This document shows positions 33,461-41,437 of a stretch of 64,000 nucleotides of DNA, piece after piece; position 1 is the first letter of the stretch, and each line of letters begins with the position of its first letter. This DNA is from JAGQYH01 sp041393015 (GTDB lineage: Bacteria > Bacteroidota > Bacteroidia > Chitinophagales > JADIYW01), in assembly GCA_041393015.1 (NCBI GenBank), contig JAWKKV010000008.1, positions 62,001 through 126,000 of the forward strand, read 5' to 3'. The translations under genes and the position numbers were made by a program. The notes under the pieces are model-generated. The model had not been told where the DNA came from and searched no databases. It saw nothing but the letters and a program-made list of their open reading frames with translations.

Positions 33461-34888
33461 ATGAGATTTAAATTTTTTGCGACGCTAGTATTGGCTTTTG
33501 CGACGCTTTCGGGGAATGCCCAAGAGCAATTGGGATTAAAAATCAGTAATTATTCGGGTGTGAATTCGTTTCAACTCAATCCGGCATGGACGATTGGCGG
33601 GCCATTGAAATGGGATGTCAATGTTGTTTCGTTGGGCGTTTTTATGGAGCAGGATTATGCTTATGGCAAGGGCGGAAGTATGTTGCAATTGTTGAGAAAT
33701 GGTGGCGAGTTGATCACTGATGAGGCAGCGGTTAGTACGGATGGTTCTACAACGAGTAATGGTGTTCCATTTTATTTTGCGGAGAGAAAAAACTTTGATG
33801 CGCACCACAATGCTTTTGTGATGGCGCCTTCATTTATGGCGACGGTGCGGGGACATACTTTTGGGTTGTATTTACAAGGAAGAAGTTGGTTGAGTGGCTA
33901 CAATATTGATGGAGATTTGGGTTATAGTAATGTGAGTGATACGATGGTTTTTGTTGGGAATATCGATCCATTTCAAATTGGGGCGATGTCGTGGGGCGAG
34001 ATTGGTGTGAATTATGGGCGAACGATACGAGCGAATAAAAATTTGCAGATCAATGCCGGTGGAACGTTGAAGTTTTTATTGGGGTATGATGCGGTGAGTG
34101 TTTCTAATAATATTTCGACGGGCGTGAATAGAGCGAATGACGCAGTGACGGTGGATCCGGCGAATGTTGGCATTAGTTATGCGACGAATTACAGCGAGGA
34201 GAATGGGTATGATTTTCAGCGCAATGGTTTTGGTGTAGCGACAGATTTGGGTGTTACTTTTATCAATCCGAATGCGAAACAGGATAAGCAGCAATACCGA
34301 TGGAAGGTTGGAATTTCTTTGTTGGATGTAGGAAGGTTATGGTATAAAAAGAATGCGAGTGAGTATGCTTTTGTTTCGGAGGAGATTAGCACTTTTCAGG
34401 ATGATCCGTTTGCGGATATTGCCGATGTGGATGGCGTGATTGAGGCGATTAATGCTTCGGGGAATGTGAGTTCGGCGGAGTTGGTGGACAATAGTTTTGG
34501 GATGTGGTCGCCGATGGCATTGAGTGTTCAATTTGATGCGCCATTGATTGATAGATTGTATTTATCGGGCACGGCCGTCATTGGGATGCGGTTTAAAGGG
34601 GCGGCGATTGAGCGCAGCGATTTGATTGCGATTACGCCACGTTTTGAAATGAAATGGTTTGAAATGGGGATTCCTGTATCGTTGTATCGATGGAATGACT
34701 TGAGAGTGGGCACTTATTTAAGAATGGGACCTTTAACGGTTGGCACAGAGAATTTAAATAGTTGGGTGATTCCGGGAAGATTAGAAGGCTCTGATATTTA
34801 TTTGTCTTTAAAAATTAACTCTGCGATGTTTAAGAAATCGAGCAAAAATAATGGGAAAGGAGAGGGTTGTTATTCGAATGATTTTTAG
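33461..34888 (+). CDS. DUF5723-type outer-membrane protein
   Basis: 475 residues with a signal peptide (FFATLVLAFATLSGNAQ). LGLKISNYSGVNSFQLNPAW at the mature start is typical of DUF5723 proteins, which are predicted beta-barrels of the Bacteroidota outer membrane (PorV/FadL-like look). Many short amphipathic strands follow. The coding strand is strikingly G-rich (many GCG, GGG and TCG codons) compared with neighbours. A decayed copy of its last 30 codons lies at 35621-35728, beyond the toxin-antitoxin pair. Confidence 0.75.
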   Translation: MRFKFFATLVLAFATLSGNAQEQLGLKISNYSGVNSFQLNPAWTIGGPLKWDVNVVSLGVFMEQDYAYGKGGSMLQLLRNGGELITDEAAVSTDGSTTSNGVPFYFAERKNFDAHHNAFVMAPSFMATVRGHTFGLYLQGRSWLSGYNIDGDLGYSNVSDTMVFVGNIDPFQIGAMSWGEIGVNYGRTIRANKNLQINAGGTLKFLLGYDAVSVSNNISTGVNRANDAVTVDPANVGISYATNYSEENGYDFQRNGFGVATDLGVTFINPNAKQDKQQYRWKVGISLLDVGRLWYKKNASEYAFVSEEISTFQDDPFADIADVDGVIEAINASGNVSSAELVDNSFGMWSPMALSVQFDAPLIDRLYLSGTAVIGMRFKGAAIERSDLIAITPRFEMKWFEMGIPVSLYRWNDLRVGTYLRMGPLTVGTENLNSWVIPGRLEGSDIYLSLKINSAMFKKSSKNNGKGEGCYSNDF

Positions 34889-34894
34889 GGGGAA

Positions 34895-35320
34895 TTATTT
34901 CTGAGAGTTAATTTTTGTTAGGTATTCTTTTGGGCTTAAAACTGGAATTGCTGATTTTTTAAAGTCCTTTAAATTTCTAGTTAATATTAATTCGCATTGT
35001 GATTCTAGTGCTGTATAATATTGAATTCCATCTTCAAAATCTTTGAAATTATTATCATTGAGTGCTAATTCAATTATTTTATCATTGAGTTCGTATGAGG
35101 TAACAAGCACTTTAAACTTCCCTATGATTGACCTAGTTTCCTTTATTTTCATGGCATCATTAAGTATATAGTGGGCATTTACTAAGCTTAATGCCGAGAC
35201 GACTAATTCGACCTGCTTCAAATCTGCTAAGGAAAATATTTGAAGACTTTCAATATGGAAGGGCTGTCGTTTAGCTAACAAATCCAATATAATATTTGTA
35301 TCTACTAGAATTTTACTCAT
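34895..35320 (-). CDS. PIN-domain toxin (VapC-like)
   Basis: 141 residues. PIN-domain acidic residues are visible: ILVDTNIILDLL (first Asp), a mid Glu in KETRSII, and DFEDGIQYYTALESQCELILTRNLKDF with the later acidic cluster. PIN toxins cleave RNA. The start ATG overlaps the stop of the upstream antitoxin reading frame in ATGA, a classic toxin-antitoxin layout. The antitoxin is frameshifted, so the pair may be non-functional or rely on frameshifting. Confidence 0.88.
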   Translation of the reverse strand: MSKILVDTNIILDLLAKRQPFHIESLQIFSLADLKQVELVVSALSLVNAHYILNDAMKIKETRSIIGKFKVLVTSYELNDKIIELALNDNNFKDFEDGIQYYTALESQCELILTRNLKDFKKSAIPVLSPKEYLTKINSQK

Positions 35321-35567
35321 TTGTATTTGTCTGATAGATATTTAGTTCTTGCCTCTTTGTAATCAAAATCTTTTGGTAACGTTACTACACCGCAAAGACT
35401 ATCCACCAATGGTGTTGTTTTTACTTTACTATCTTTTTTTTGAGACTCGTTAGTGAATCAAAGTAGGCTTCTATAATTTTAGACAAGCTTGTGCTGTTTG
35501 ATTTCGCATATTCTTTTGCTTTCTCAATTACCTGCTGATTTAAGCTGAGTGTTAATTTCTTGTCCAT
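35317..35567 (-). pseudogene. RHH-type antitoxin, frameshifted at an A8 tract
   Basis: From the ATG at 35567 the frame gives MDKKLTLSLNQQVIEKAKEY, then AKSNSTSLSKIIEAYFDSLTSL and KKKIVK, then stops after 48 codons. Adding one A to the run of eight A (plus-strand T run near 35433-35440) restores DSKVKTTPLVDSLCGVVTL and PKDFDYKEARTKYLSDKYK, ending in the ATGA overlap with the toxin. The N-terminus is ribbon-helix-helix-like (DUF6364-type antitoxins), the restored C-terminus would bind the toxin. Cause may be mutation, slippage control or a sequencing error. Confidence 0.7.
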
Positions 35568-35620
35568 TACTCAAAATTTACGTATAAATATAATTAATTG
35601 TTACGTGCAATTCAAATTTG

Positions 35621-35728
35621 TTGATTATAATTTTTATTTGTCTTTAAAAATCAACGCAGTGATGTTTAAAAAATCGAGTAAAAAATAGCGGGAAAGGCGA
35701 GGGTTGTTTTGAGGATGATTTTTGGGGA
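35621..35728 (+). pseudogene. Decayed copy of the DUF5723 gene's 3' end
   Basis: About 95 bp match 34798-34894 at roughly 84 % by eye. It encodes FYLSLKINAVMFKKSSK and, after one extra A, SGKGEGC. The match to YLSLKINSAMFKKSSKNNGKGEGC with coding-type changes suggests the tail of a second DUF5723 gene. The toxin-antitoxin pair lies between the two copies. Confidence 0.65.
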
Positions 35729-35742
35729 TTAGATCTAGAGAC

Positions 35743-36510
35743 TAAGACGATAATGGTTTTTTATTTGAAATTTTAGTGAATCGACAATTAGGATATTTAG
35801 AGCACCCATAGAAATAACCGTATTTCCGTGTTTGACCTTTAACTTATTACCACATTTAGGACAAACTTTTGATTCTAAGTTTTTATTTGCTTTTATTCTT
35901 TTTACATTTTTGATATGTTCTTTTTTATAGCTTTCCTGTGATCAATGAATTTCGGATTGTATTATCCAAAAATTGCTATTTCTTCATGGGAATAGTAAAC
36001 ATTTGTGTATTGTTTAATAGTTTTATCAGCCTATGTCTTTTATGACAGGCAATGAGCAATTTATTTTTTTAGTTTAGCACTTCCTGTAAATACTATAATC
36101 GGAATATAATTTGAGTAGTTTAACTCATTAGATATACGTTTGATACAACTTACGTGAGCCCAGTTTTGCCTAACAGGGTTATAGATTTTAAATTTTCTTT
36201 TATAAAGTGTTTGAGTCCAATATTTAGATTTGTCATTACCAAATATCCAGCCTTTATAATTTTTAGTTTCAATTACAAATATTCCATAGATGGATAATAC
36301 TAAATGGTCAATTTGTGACGTATATCCCATATTTTTAAGATAAATGTCATTGTAAACTATGTAGTCTTTCTTATTTAATCTGTTTAAGGTTTTTTCAACG
36401 CTGTATTCTCCTAAACTGCCTTTAATTTTTGGTAAATAGGATATTTTAAAAACAAAGAATAGGATAGATAATACTGATAGAATTAATAGGTATGTTAGTT
36501 GATCATCCAA
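35743..36510 (-). pseudogene. NERD-domain protein with C-terminal zinc ribbon, broken
   Basis: The first 149 residues read through: an N-terminal membrane segment (LLILSVLSILFFVFKI), then the NERD nuclease-related domain (KGSLGEYSVEKTLNRL, YIVYNDIYLKNMGYTSQIDHLVLSIYGIFVIETKNYKGWIFG). A stop follows at 36061. Other frames continue: TIKQYTNVYYSHEEIAIF, NVKRIKANKNLESKVCPKCGNKLKVKHG, and after one lost base YGYFYGCSKYPNCRFTKI, a topoisomerase-type C4 zinc finger. So the original gene was about 250 residues and now carries at least two frame breaks. The 149-residue part may still be made. Confidence 0.7.
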
Positions 36511-36802
36511 GTTTTAAGGCTTATTATAACTTTGTAGATACAGAATCATATTGGTGTTTATTTACCATATATGACTAATATATAAAAACAACGTAACAAT
36601 TTTTCATGTCTCCCAAATTCTAGTATTTAAAAAATTAATTTCGGAAAGGAATCTTAACGAGACGCGAAGGCTAGAGTGACAGATAGGGTTCTTTTGGTAA
36701 TTGATATGAAGGTAAATGATTGGTTAAATGAACACCTGTTTGGTTGATATTGAATAACAGTTTTATATTAGACGTTATTATAATTGTTTAAAGAACTAGT
36801 AA

Positions 36803-37240
36803 ATGCCTTTTATAAAAGTGTATATACATTTTGTTTGGAGCACAAAAAATAGATTGCCATATTTAAAGACGAAAGAAATAAGGCAAAAGCTTTGGGAGCA
36901 TATAAGAGATAATGCCAAGCAAAAGGGCATTTTTATTGATTTCATAAATGGATATACAGACCATTGCCATTGTTTAGTTTCATTAGGTGCTGACCAAACC
37001 ATTCAAAAGATAATGCAACTTATAAAAGGGGAATCTTCTTACTGGATGAATAAACAAGGTTTTATAGAAGAAAAATTTGAATGGCAAGATGAATATTTTG
37101 CTGTATCTGTATCGGAATCAGTGATTGATAAGGTTAGATATTACATCAAAAATCAAGAGCTGCATCATAGAAATAAATCATTTCAAGATGAGTATGAAGA
37201 GATTCTAATTAAACATGGTTTTGAAAGGTTTAAGGATTAA
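36803..37240 (+). CDS. IS200-like REP-associated transposase (RAYT)
   Basis: 145 residues. The Y1 transposase HUH motif is HCH in YTDHCHCLVSL, and the catalytic Tyr lies in VRYYIKNQELHHRNKSFQDEYEEIL. IHFVWSTKNRLPYLK at the start is typical of TnpA_REP proteins. The gene is intact. A strong hairpin begins 2 nt after its stop and further REP-like palindromes fill the next 230 bp, as expected for a RAYT and its REPs. Such enzymes cut and move REP hairpins as single strands. Confidence 0.88.
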   Translation: MPFIKVYIHFVWSTKNRLPYLKTKEIRQKLWEHIRDNAKQKGIFIDFINGYTDHCHCLVSLGADQTIQKIMQLIKGESSYWMNKQGFIEEKFEWQDEYFAVSVSESVIDKVRYYIKNQELHHRNKSFQDEYEEILIKHGFERFKD

Positions 37241-37241
37241 T

Positions 37242-37470
37242 AATTTAATTCCTCCAGCTAAAGCAGGAGGCAATTAAATTCAATTCAAATAAACAATTTT
37301 TGAAACGAGATTTGGTTTATTTAATAATGTATGAATGTTTGGCTAAAGCCAATATGTTTTTTACAAATTAATGATTTCTATGAAGTAGAAGGCAGTTAAA
37401 TTGAACTTCAATTGGAATGGGTTTTAACCCATTTTAGGGATAAATTATCCAATAAGTTTGGCTTTAGCCT
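37242..37470. repeat. REP-like palindrome cluster after the RAYT gene
   Basis: AATTTAATTCCTCC (37242-37255) pairs with GGAGG-C-AATTAAATT (37266-37280). TTGGCTAAAGCCAA is at 37339-37352, AATGGGTTTTAACCCATT at 37416-37433 and GGCTTTAGCC at 37460-37469. All are perfect or near-perfect palindromes within 230 bp of non-coding DNA. The first could also terminate RAYT transcription. Confidence 0.75.
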
Positions 37471-37510
37471 AATAGAATAATCGTGTTGTCTTTTGACAAA
37501 GCTTTAGCTT

Positions 37511-38878
37511 CTACTTCACCCACACCGTCTTCGTATTCATAAACTCTCTAATGCCGTGTGCGGATAACTCTCTGCCGTAACCGCTATTTTTGATACCACC
37601 AAATGGCAATCGTGGATCAGAGGCGACTAAAGTATTGACAAAGCAATTGCCGGCTTCTAATTGTAAGGCAATTTTTTCGCCTCGTGCTTTGTTTCCGGTA
37701 ATGACGCCCGCTCCCAAACCAAACTGAGAATTATTAGCGAGATCTATAGCATGCGCTTCATTTTTGGCTTTTATCACAGCTGCTACCGGACCGAATAATT
37801 CATTATGGAAAGCTTCCATACCCGGTTTTACTTCAGCTAAAATAGTGGCTGGGTAATACGCTCCTTTTCTGTTGGGTATTTTACCTCCTAAAACCAGTTT
37901 GGCTCCCTGCTCTATACTTTTTTGCACTTGTTCGTGCAATTCATCTCGTAAATCTATTCTGGCCATTGGACCGTAATAAGTGTCTGCATCCGTTGGTTCA
38001 CCCATTTTGGCCGCTTCCATTTTTGTTTTAAATTGGTGTAAGAAGTCATCGTAAATTGCTTCTACCACAATAAAACGTTTGGCGGCAATACAGGTTTGTC
38101 CGTTGTTCTGCAAACGACCAAATGTGGCTAAGTCGGTCGCTTTTTCCAAGTCAGCATCTTCTACAATTACATAAGCATCGCTGCCGCCTAATTCCAGAAC
38201 AGTTTTCTTTAAATTTTCTCCGGCAATGGCTGCTACGGATCTTCCGGCAGGATCGCTTCCAGTTAAAGTAACGGCTACAATGTGTTTGTTTTCGATAACT
38301 AATTTTACTTGTTTAGAAGCGATATTCAAATTGTTAAATACACCTTTTGGAAAACCTGCTTTATTAAACAACTCTTCCAAAGCCTGAGCACAACCTTGCA
38401 CGTTAGAAGCGTGTTTTAAAACGCCTACATTGCCCGCCATTAAAGCCGGTACGGTAAATCTAATGACTTGATAAAATGGGAAATTCCAAGGCATCACAGC
38501 TAAAACTATTCCCATCGGTTGATAGGTAACATAACTTTTGCTAGCATCTGTTTTGACTATTTCGTTGGCTAATAATGTTTCGGTATTATCGGCATAATAG
38601 CGACAAACCCAAGCGCATTTTTCAATTTCTTTTCTCGCCTGACCAATAATTTTGCCCATTTCACGAGTAGCCAATTGAGCATATGCTTCTTTATTTTCTT
38701 CCAACACTTCTGCTGCTCGATTCATCAACTTCGCTCGCTCTTCAAAGCTTTTATTTTTCCAATTTTGATAAGCCGCTGCCGTTTGATCAATTTTATCGAT
38801 GATCTCTTCGAAAGTTAATCGTTTGTATGTTGCAATTTTTTCTTCCGTTGCCGGATTTATGGTTATTGTGGTTGACAT
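37511..38878 (-). CDS. Succinate-semialdehyde dehydrogenase-type aldehyde dehydrogenase
   Basis: 455 residues. MPWNFPFYQVIRFTVPALMAGN, catalytic Glu in LELGGSDAYVIVEDADLEKA and catalytic Cys in NNGQTCIAAKRFIV are present, as is the C-terminal PFGGIKNSGYGRELS. Length and motifs match NAD(P)-dependent succinate-semialdehyde dehydrogenases (GabD/YneI-like), which make succinate from the GABA breakdown product. No GABA transaminase is nearby, so the aldehyde remains open. It follows ywbE on the same strand with a 23-bp gap. Confidence 0.85.
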   Translation of the reverse strand: MSTTITINPATEEKIATYKRLTFEEIIDKIDQTAAAYQNWKNKSFEERAKLMNRAAEVLEENKEAYAQLATREMGKIIGQARKEIEKCAWVCRYYADNTETLLANEIVKTDASKSYVTYQPMGIVLAVMPWNFPFYQVIRFTVPALMAGNVGVLKHASNVQGCAQALEELFNKAGFPKGVFNNLNIASKQVKLVIENKHIVAVTLTGSDPAGRSVAAIAGENLKKTVLELGGSDAYVIVEDADLEKATDLATFGRLQNNGQTCIAAKRFIVVEAIYDDFLHQFKTKMEAAKMGEPTDADTYYGPMARIDLRDELHEQVQKSIEQGAKLVLGGKIPNRKGAYYPATILAEVKPGMEAFHNELFGPVAAVIKAKNEAHAIDLANNSQFGLGAGVITGNKARGEKIALQLEAGNCFVNTLVASDPRLPFGGIKNSGYGRELSAHGIREFMNTKTVWVK

Positions 38879-38901
38879 CTTACATATTTAATGGATATCC
38901 C

Positions 38902-39114
38902 TTAATCTAACAAAATATTTTTTACTCGCCCAACAATACCTGATTCTAACATCACTTTTATGCCATGTGAATGGTTGGGAGATTTGGTTAAAATCCGGCT
39001 GACCATACCTTCTGTAAGCGCACCGGATCTTTGATCTTGTTTTTGAACAACTTCAACTAAACATCCAACTTGGATGTTTTTTCTGATACGACCATCGGTT
39101 AAATCACTTGTCAT
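38902..39114 (-). CDS. ywbE: YwbE-family protein
   Basis: 70 residues, the family's normal size (DUF2196). DGRIRKNIQVGCLVEVVQKQDQRSG and LTEGMVSRILTKSPNHSHGIKVMLESG are characteristic. The fold is probably a small KOW/SH3-like barrel; function unknown. Likely co-transcribed with the downstream aldehyde dehydrogenase. Confidence 0.9.
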   Translation of the reverse strand: MTSDLTDGRIRKNIQVGCLVEVVQKQDQRSGALTEGMVSRILTKSPNHSHGIKVMLESGIVGRVKNILLD

Positions 39115-39192
39115 AATGCTATAATGTTTTTATAAAGGTACTATTTACAGCTTTGGAGCAGCAATTTGAAATACATTTTATAGAAATTAAAA

Positions 39193-39222
39193 AAGCCCAA
39201 TTGTTTTTAAGCAACTGGACTT
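39193..39222 (-). terminator. Terminator of the nitric-oxide-response operon
   Basis: Read on the minus strand, an 11-bp stem (AAGTCCAGTTG with CAATTGGGCTT, two G-U pairs, loop of 8) is followed by a T-run. It lies 36 nt after the ric stop. Confidence 0.75.
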
Positions 39223-39257
39223 CATCATGGGGTTATATAAGAGGTTTTTATGTTGGT

Positions 39258-39989
39258 TTAATTGTTTAATGCCAACTTTTGCTCCATCTCAATGGCTTTA
39301 GGAAATAGAATGTTGTTTTCTAAATGAATGTGTAAATGCAAGTCATCTTCAAATTCTTTAAGCATAGAAAAGGCTACTTTATAAGTATTGCAAGCATCTT
39401 TAGGAGGATTGTAATTGTCACTCAATTCTGAAATTTTTCTAAACCTATCACCTTCAACATTGTGTTCGTGCATCATCATTTGAATTGGATTTTTTACCGT
39501 TCCGAAATGTGGTGCCTCACCATTTTTACTGTTTTTTGGTGTAGTGACCATTTTACGGATATATGGAAATAGCATGATTTCTTCTTTTTTCATGTGCATG
39601 GTTAAATCTCCGGCACTGGCATTAAATTGTTCCTCAATTTCTATTAGTTCAGGATGTCGGTCACCATGTACTTTTCTAATTTTTGATAAATAAGCTTTCA
39701 ACTCGGGAATTCTGTTTTCTACATATCTGTGATGTTTTTTCTCTACGTAATCGGCTAAAAGATCCAACGGCCAGGTGCTATAGTCGGTCGTATCCGATGA
39801 ATTATTTATCGCCACACTTTCTAATTCCAAAATTATTTTGTCATACGCTAAGCCTTTTTTCTCACAAGCTTCTTGTATGCTTCGGTTGCCATTGCAACAA
39901 AAATCAATACCGTAATTTTTAAAAACGGATGCAGTTCTATAGTCGTCTGCTACTATTTGTCCTATTTGTTTATCAATTAATTTATCCAT
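39258..39989 (-). CDS. ric: Iron-sulfur cluster repair di-iron protein (RIC/ScdA/YtfE)
   Basis: 243 residues. The ScdA_N domain with its Cys pair (NYGIDFCCNGNRSIQEAC) is followed by a hemerythrin-like domain with His/Glu ligands (KKHHRYVENRIP, HMKKEEIMLFPYI, MMMHEHNVEGDRF, HIHLENNILFPKA). RIC repairs Fe-S clusters damaged by nitric oxide or H2O2. It is the last gene of an operon led by an Rrf2 regulator and including a truncated globin, which supports a role in NO defence. Confidence 0.93.
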   Translation of the reverse strand: MDKLIDKQIGQIVADDYRTASVFKNYGIDFCCNGNRSIQEACEKKGLAYDKIILELESVAINNSSDTTDYSTWPLDLLADYVEKKHHRYVENRIPELKAYLSKIRKVHGDRHPELIEIEEQFNASAGDLTMHMKKEEIMLFPYIRKMVTTPKNSKNGEAPHFGTVKNPIQMMMHEHNVEGDRFRKISELSDNYNPPKDACNTYKVAFSMLKEFEDDLHLHIHLENNILFPKAIEMEQKLALNN

Positions 39990-40000
39990 GTCTTTTATTT

Positions 40001-40471
40001 TTAGTTATATGAATGATTAAGGTGAATTTTATTTTGCTTTTCAAAAAAACTGCTACCTAGCCATAAGAGCATTATCAACTTTATAAACTCTACAAAAATG
40101 AAGTATACATGTAGCTTTGATGGAGGAACAAATGCTCCTTTTATATGAAGTGCGGCTCTAGCGTCTAAGGCAGGTAACAACCAAAATGTTTGAAGCAGTA
40201 AAATGATAATGGGAATGCTTACTAAAATGAAGGGAGAATTATTGGCGCTTTTATTGAAAAAGATAAGGTTGATTAATACGCAAAGCAATAATACCCATTC
40301 TACTTTGTTTAAAGCACTAAAAACAAGTCTACCGATACCAAGTCCTAAAGGAACAGTGATGCCTGGTGCTCTAAATTTCAGCCAGGCTTCCATAAAACTT
40401 ATGGCTGCAACAAAGCCAATCCATATAAAAATGGCGGCTAAAGCAACAGGATATTTGACTTGAAAAATCAT
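40001..40471 (-). CDS. Four-helix membrane protein of the NO-response operon
   Basis: 156 residues with four hydrophobic segments (VALAAIFIWIGFVAAISF, WVLLLCVLINLIFF, FILVSIPIIILLLQTFWLLPAL, YFIFVEFIKLIMLLWLGS). The start overlaps the globin stop by 4 nt and the stop lies 11 nt before ric, so it is part of the operon. Family not clearly recognised; DUF4149-like proteins have a similar layout. A role in NO or redox handling is inferred only from context. Confidence 0.7.
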   Translation of the reverse strand: MIFQVKYPVALAAIFIWIGFVAAISFMEAWLKFRAPGITVPLGLGIGRLVFSALNKVEWVLLLCVLINLIFFNKSANNSPFILVSIPIIILLLQTFWLLPALDARAALHIKGAFVPPSKLHVYFIFVEFIKLIMLLWLGSSFFEKQNKIHLNHSYN

Positions 40472-40857
40472 ATAATAGGAATTGATGTGTTCGCTTTATA
40501 GTATTGAATTTTATGGTGAAACATTTCTGCCATTCTTTCACCTTGCCATTTTGCTCTTTGTGCTTTTTCGCCTTTAAATAGGTTGTCGATTGTTTCATTA
40601 AATAGCAAAAGCCATCTTTCAAAATGAGCTTTGTCGACCGGTAATTTTGCATGCGGCACAAAAGGGCTACCGGAATAGGTATGCTCTTCTAACAAAACAG
40701 TTTGCCAGAATCGATACATTTTTTCTAAATGTATTGGCCATTTATCTTGAATGACATTATTGAAAATATCTTTCAGGAGTTCATCTTCTCTTACTTTGTT
40801 GTAAAAGGTATCAACCATCAATTTAATGTCTTCTATATTTTCTATTTTTTTTGTCAT
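40468..40857 (-). CDS. Group III truncated hemoglobin
   Basis: 129 residues. MVDTFYNKVREDELLKDIF, the helix around MYRFWQTVLLEEHTYSGSPFVPHAKLPVDKAHFERWL (His of HAKLP or the following HFERW as proximal ligand region) and LFNETIDNLFKGEKAQRAKWQGERMAEMFHHKI are standard for group III truncated globins. It binds O2 or NO at heme. Its place between an Rrf2 regulator and ric suggests nitric oxide handling. Confidence 0.92.
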   Translation of the reverse strand: MTKKIENIEDIKLMVDTFYNKVREDELLKDIFNNVIQDKWPIHLEKMYRFWQTVLLEEHTYSGSPFVPHAKLPVDKAHFERWLLLFNETIDNLFKGEKAQRAKWQGERMAEMFHHKIQYYKANTSIPII

Positions 40858-40910
40858 TATTTTCCTTATAAAAGATATAAATACCTTGTAGTCTGCTAAT
40901 ATGATAAAAA

Positions 40911-41345
40911 CTATGTTTTTAACACCGATTTACCCTGCTCTAGTTTTATGGCCATTTCATAGATGGTTGTATTTTCGAGCATATGTTTTAATTGTTCTCT
41001 AATAATTTTAAATTGATCATGTAAAGGGCATGGCTCTTTTTCATTGCATTGTTTTAGACCTAATCCACAACCCACCATAATTGAATTGCCATCAATGGCT
41101 TCCACTATTTTACTGAGCGTTGTTTGCTCTAAATCAAGCTGTTCTACTTGGAATCCACCTGTTGGTCCTTTCAGAGAATGAATGATATTATTGTGAACCA
41201 ATTGCTGCAAAATTTTTCCAGTAAATGCTTCAGGAGAATCAATGGCTAAGGCAATATCTTTTAAACTAACACGTCTTTCTTGTTGTGATTCAACCGCAAT
41301 ATGCAAGGTTGCTCGAATGCCATATTCACATGCCTTTGAAAACAT
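40911..41345 (-). CDS. Rrf2-family regulator (NsrR-like)
   Basis: 144 residues. Winged-helix start MFSKACEYGIRATLHIAVES, recognition part ALAIDSPEAFTGKILQQLVHNNIIHSLKGPTGGF, and a three-Cys cluster CGLGLKQCNEKEPCPLH (C-x6-C-x5-C) able to hold an Fe-S cluster. NsrR senses NO and IscR senses Fe-S status with such clusters; the downstream globin and ric favour an NO sensor. A perfect palindrome lies 34 nt upstream. Confidence 0.88.
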   Translation of the reverse strand: MFSKACEYGIRATLHIAVESQQERRVSLKDIALAIDSPEAFTGKILQQLVHNNIIHSLKGPTGGFQVEQLDLEQTTLSKIVEAIDGNSIMVGCGLGLKQCNEKEPCPLHDQFKIIREQLKHMLENTTIYEMAIKLEQGKSVLKT

Positions 41346-41352
41346 AATAGTA

Positions 41353-41394
41353 CAAAATTACACAAAACATTTTAAAAACGGACAAAAATGTCCG
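41353..41394 (-). promoter_or_regulatory. Promoter and operator of the NO-response operon
   Basis: On the minus strand a -7 box TAATTTTG lies at 41360-41353, 7 nt before the rrf2 ATG. The perfect inverted repeat CGGACA-AAAA-TGTCCG is at 41379-41394 and overlaps the -33 region (TTG within it, spacing about 22). A repressor bound there would block the promoter. Autoregulation by the Rrf2 protein is inferred. Confidence 0.6.
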
Positions 41395-41437
41395 AAATTA
41401 TATTTTGATAATACTTCGGAACTATTACATGTGATTT

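Noticed and set aside
34076..34713. Several Ile/Arg/His-rich minus-strand frames opposite the DUF5723 gene
   Set aside because: Shadows caused by the G-rich coding strand, which leaves few stops on the other strand.
40371..40661. Minus-strand open frame across the globin/membrane-protein junction
   Set aside because: It overlaps two well-supported genes in another frame and has no recognisable domain.
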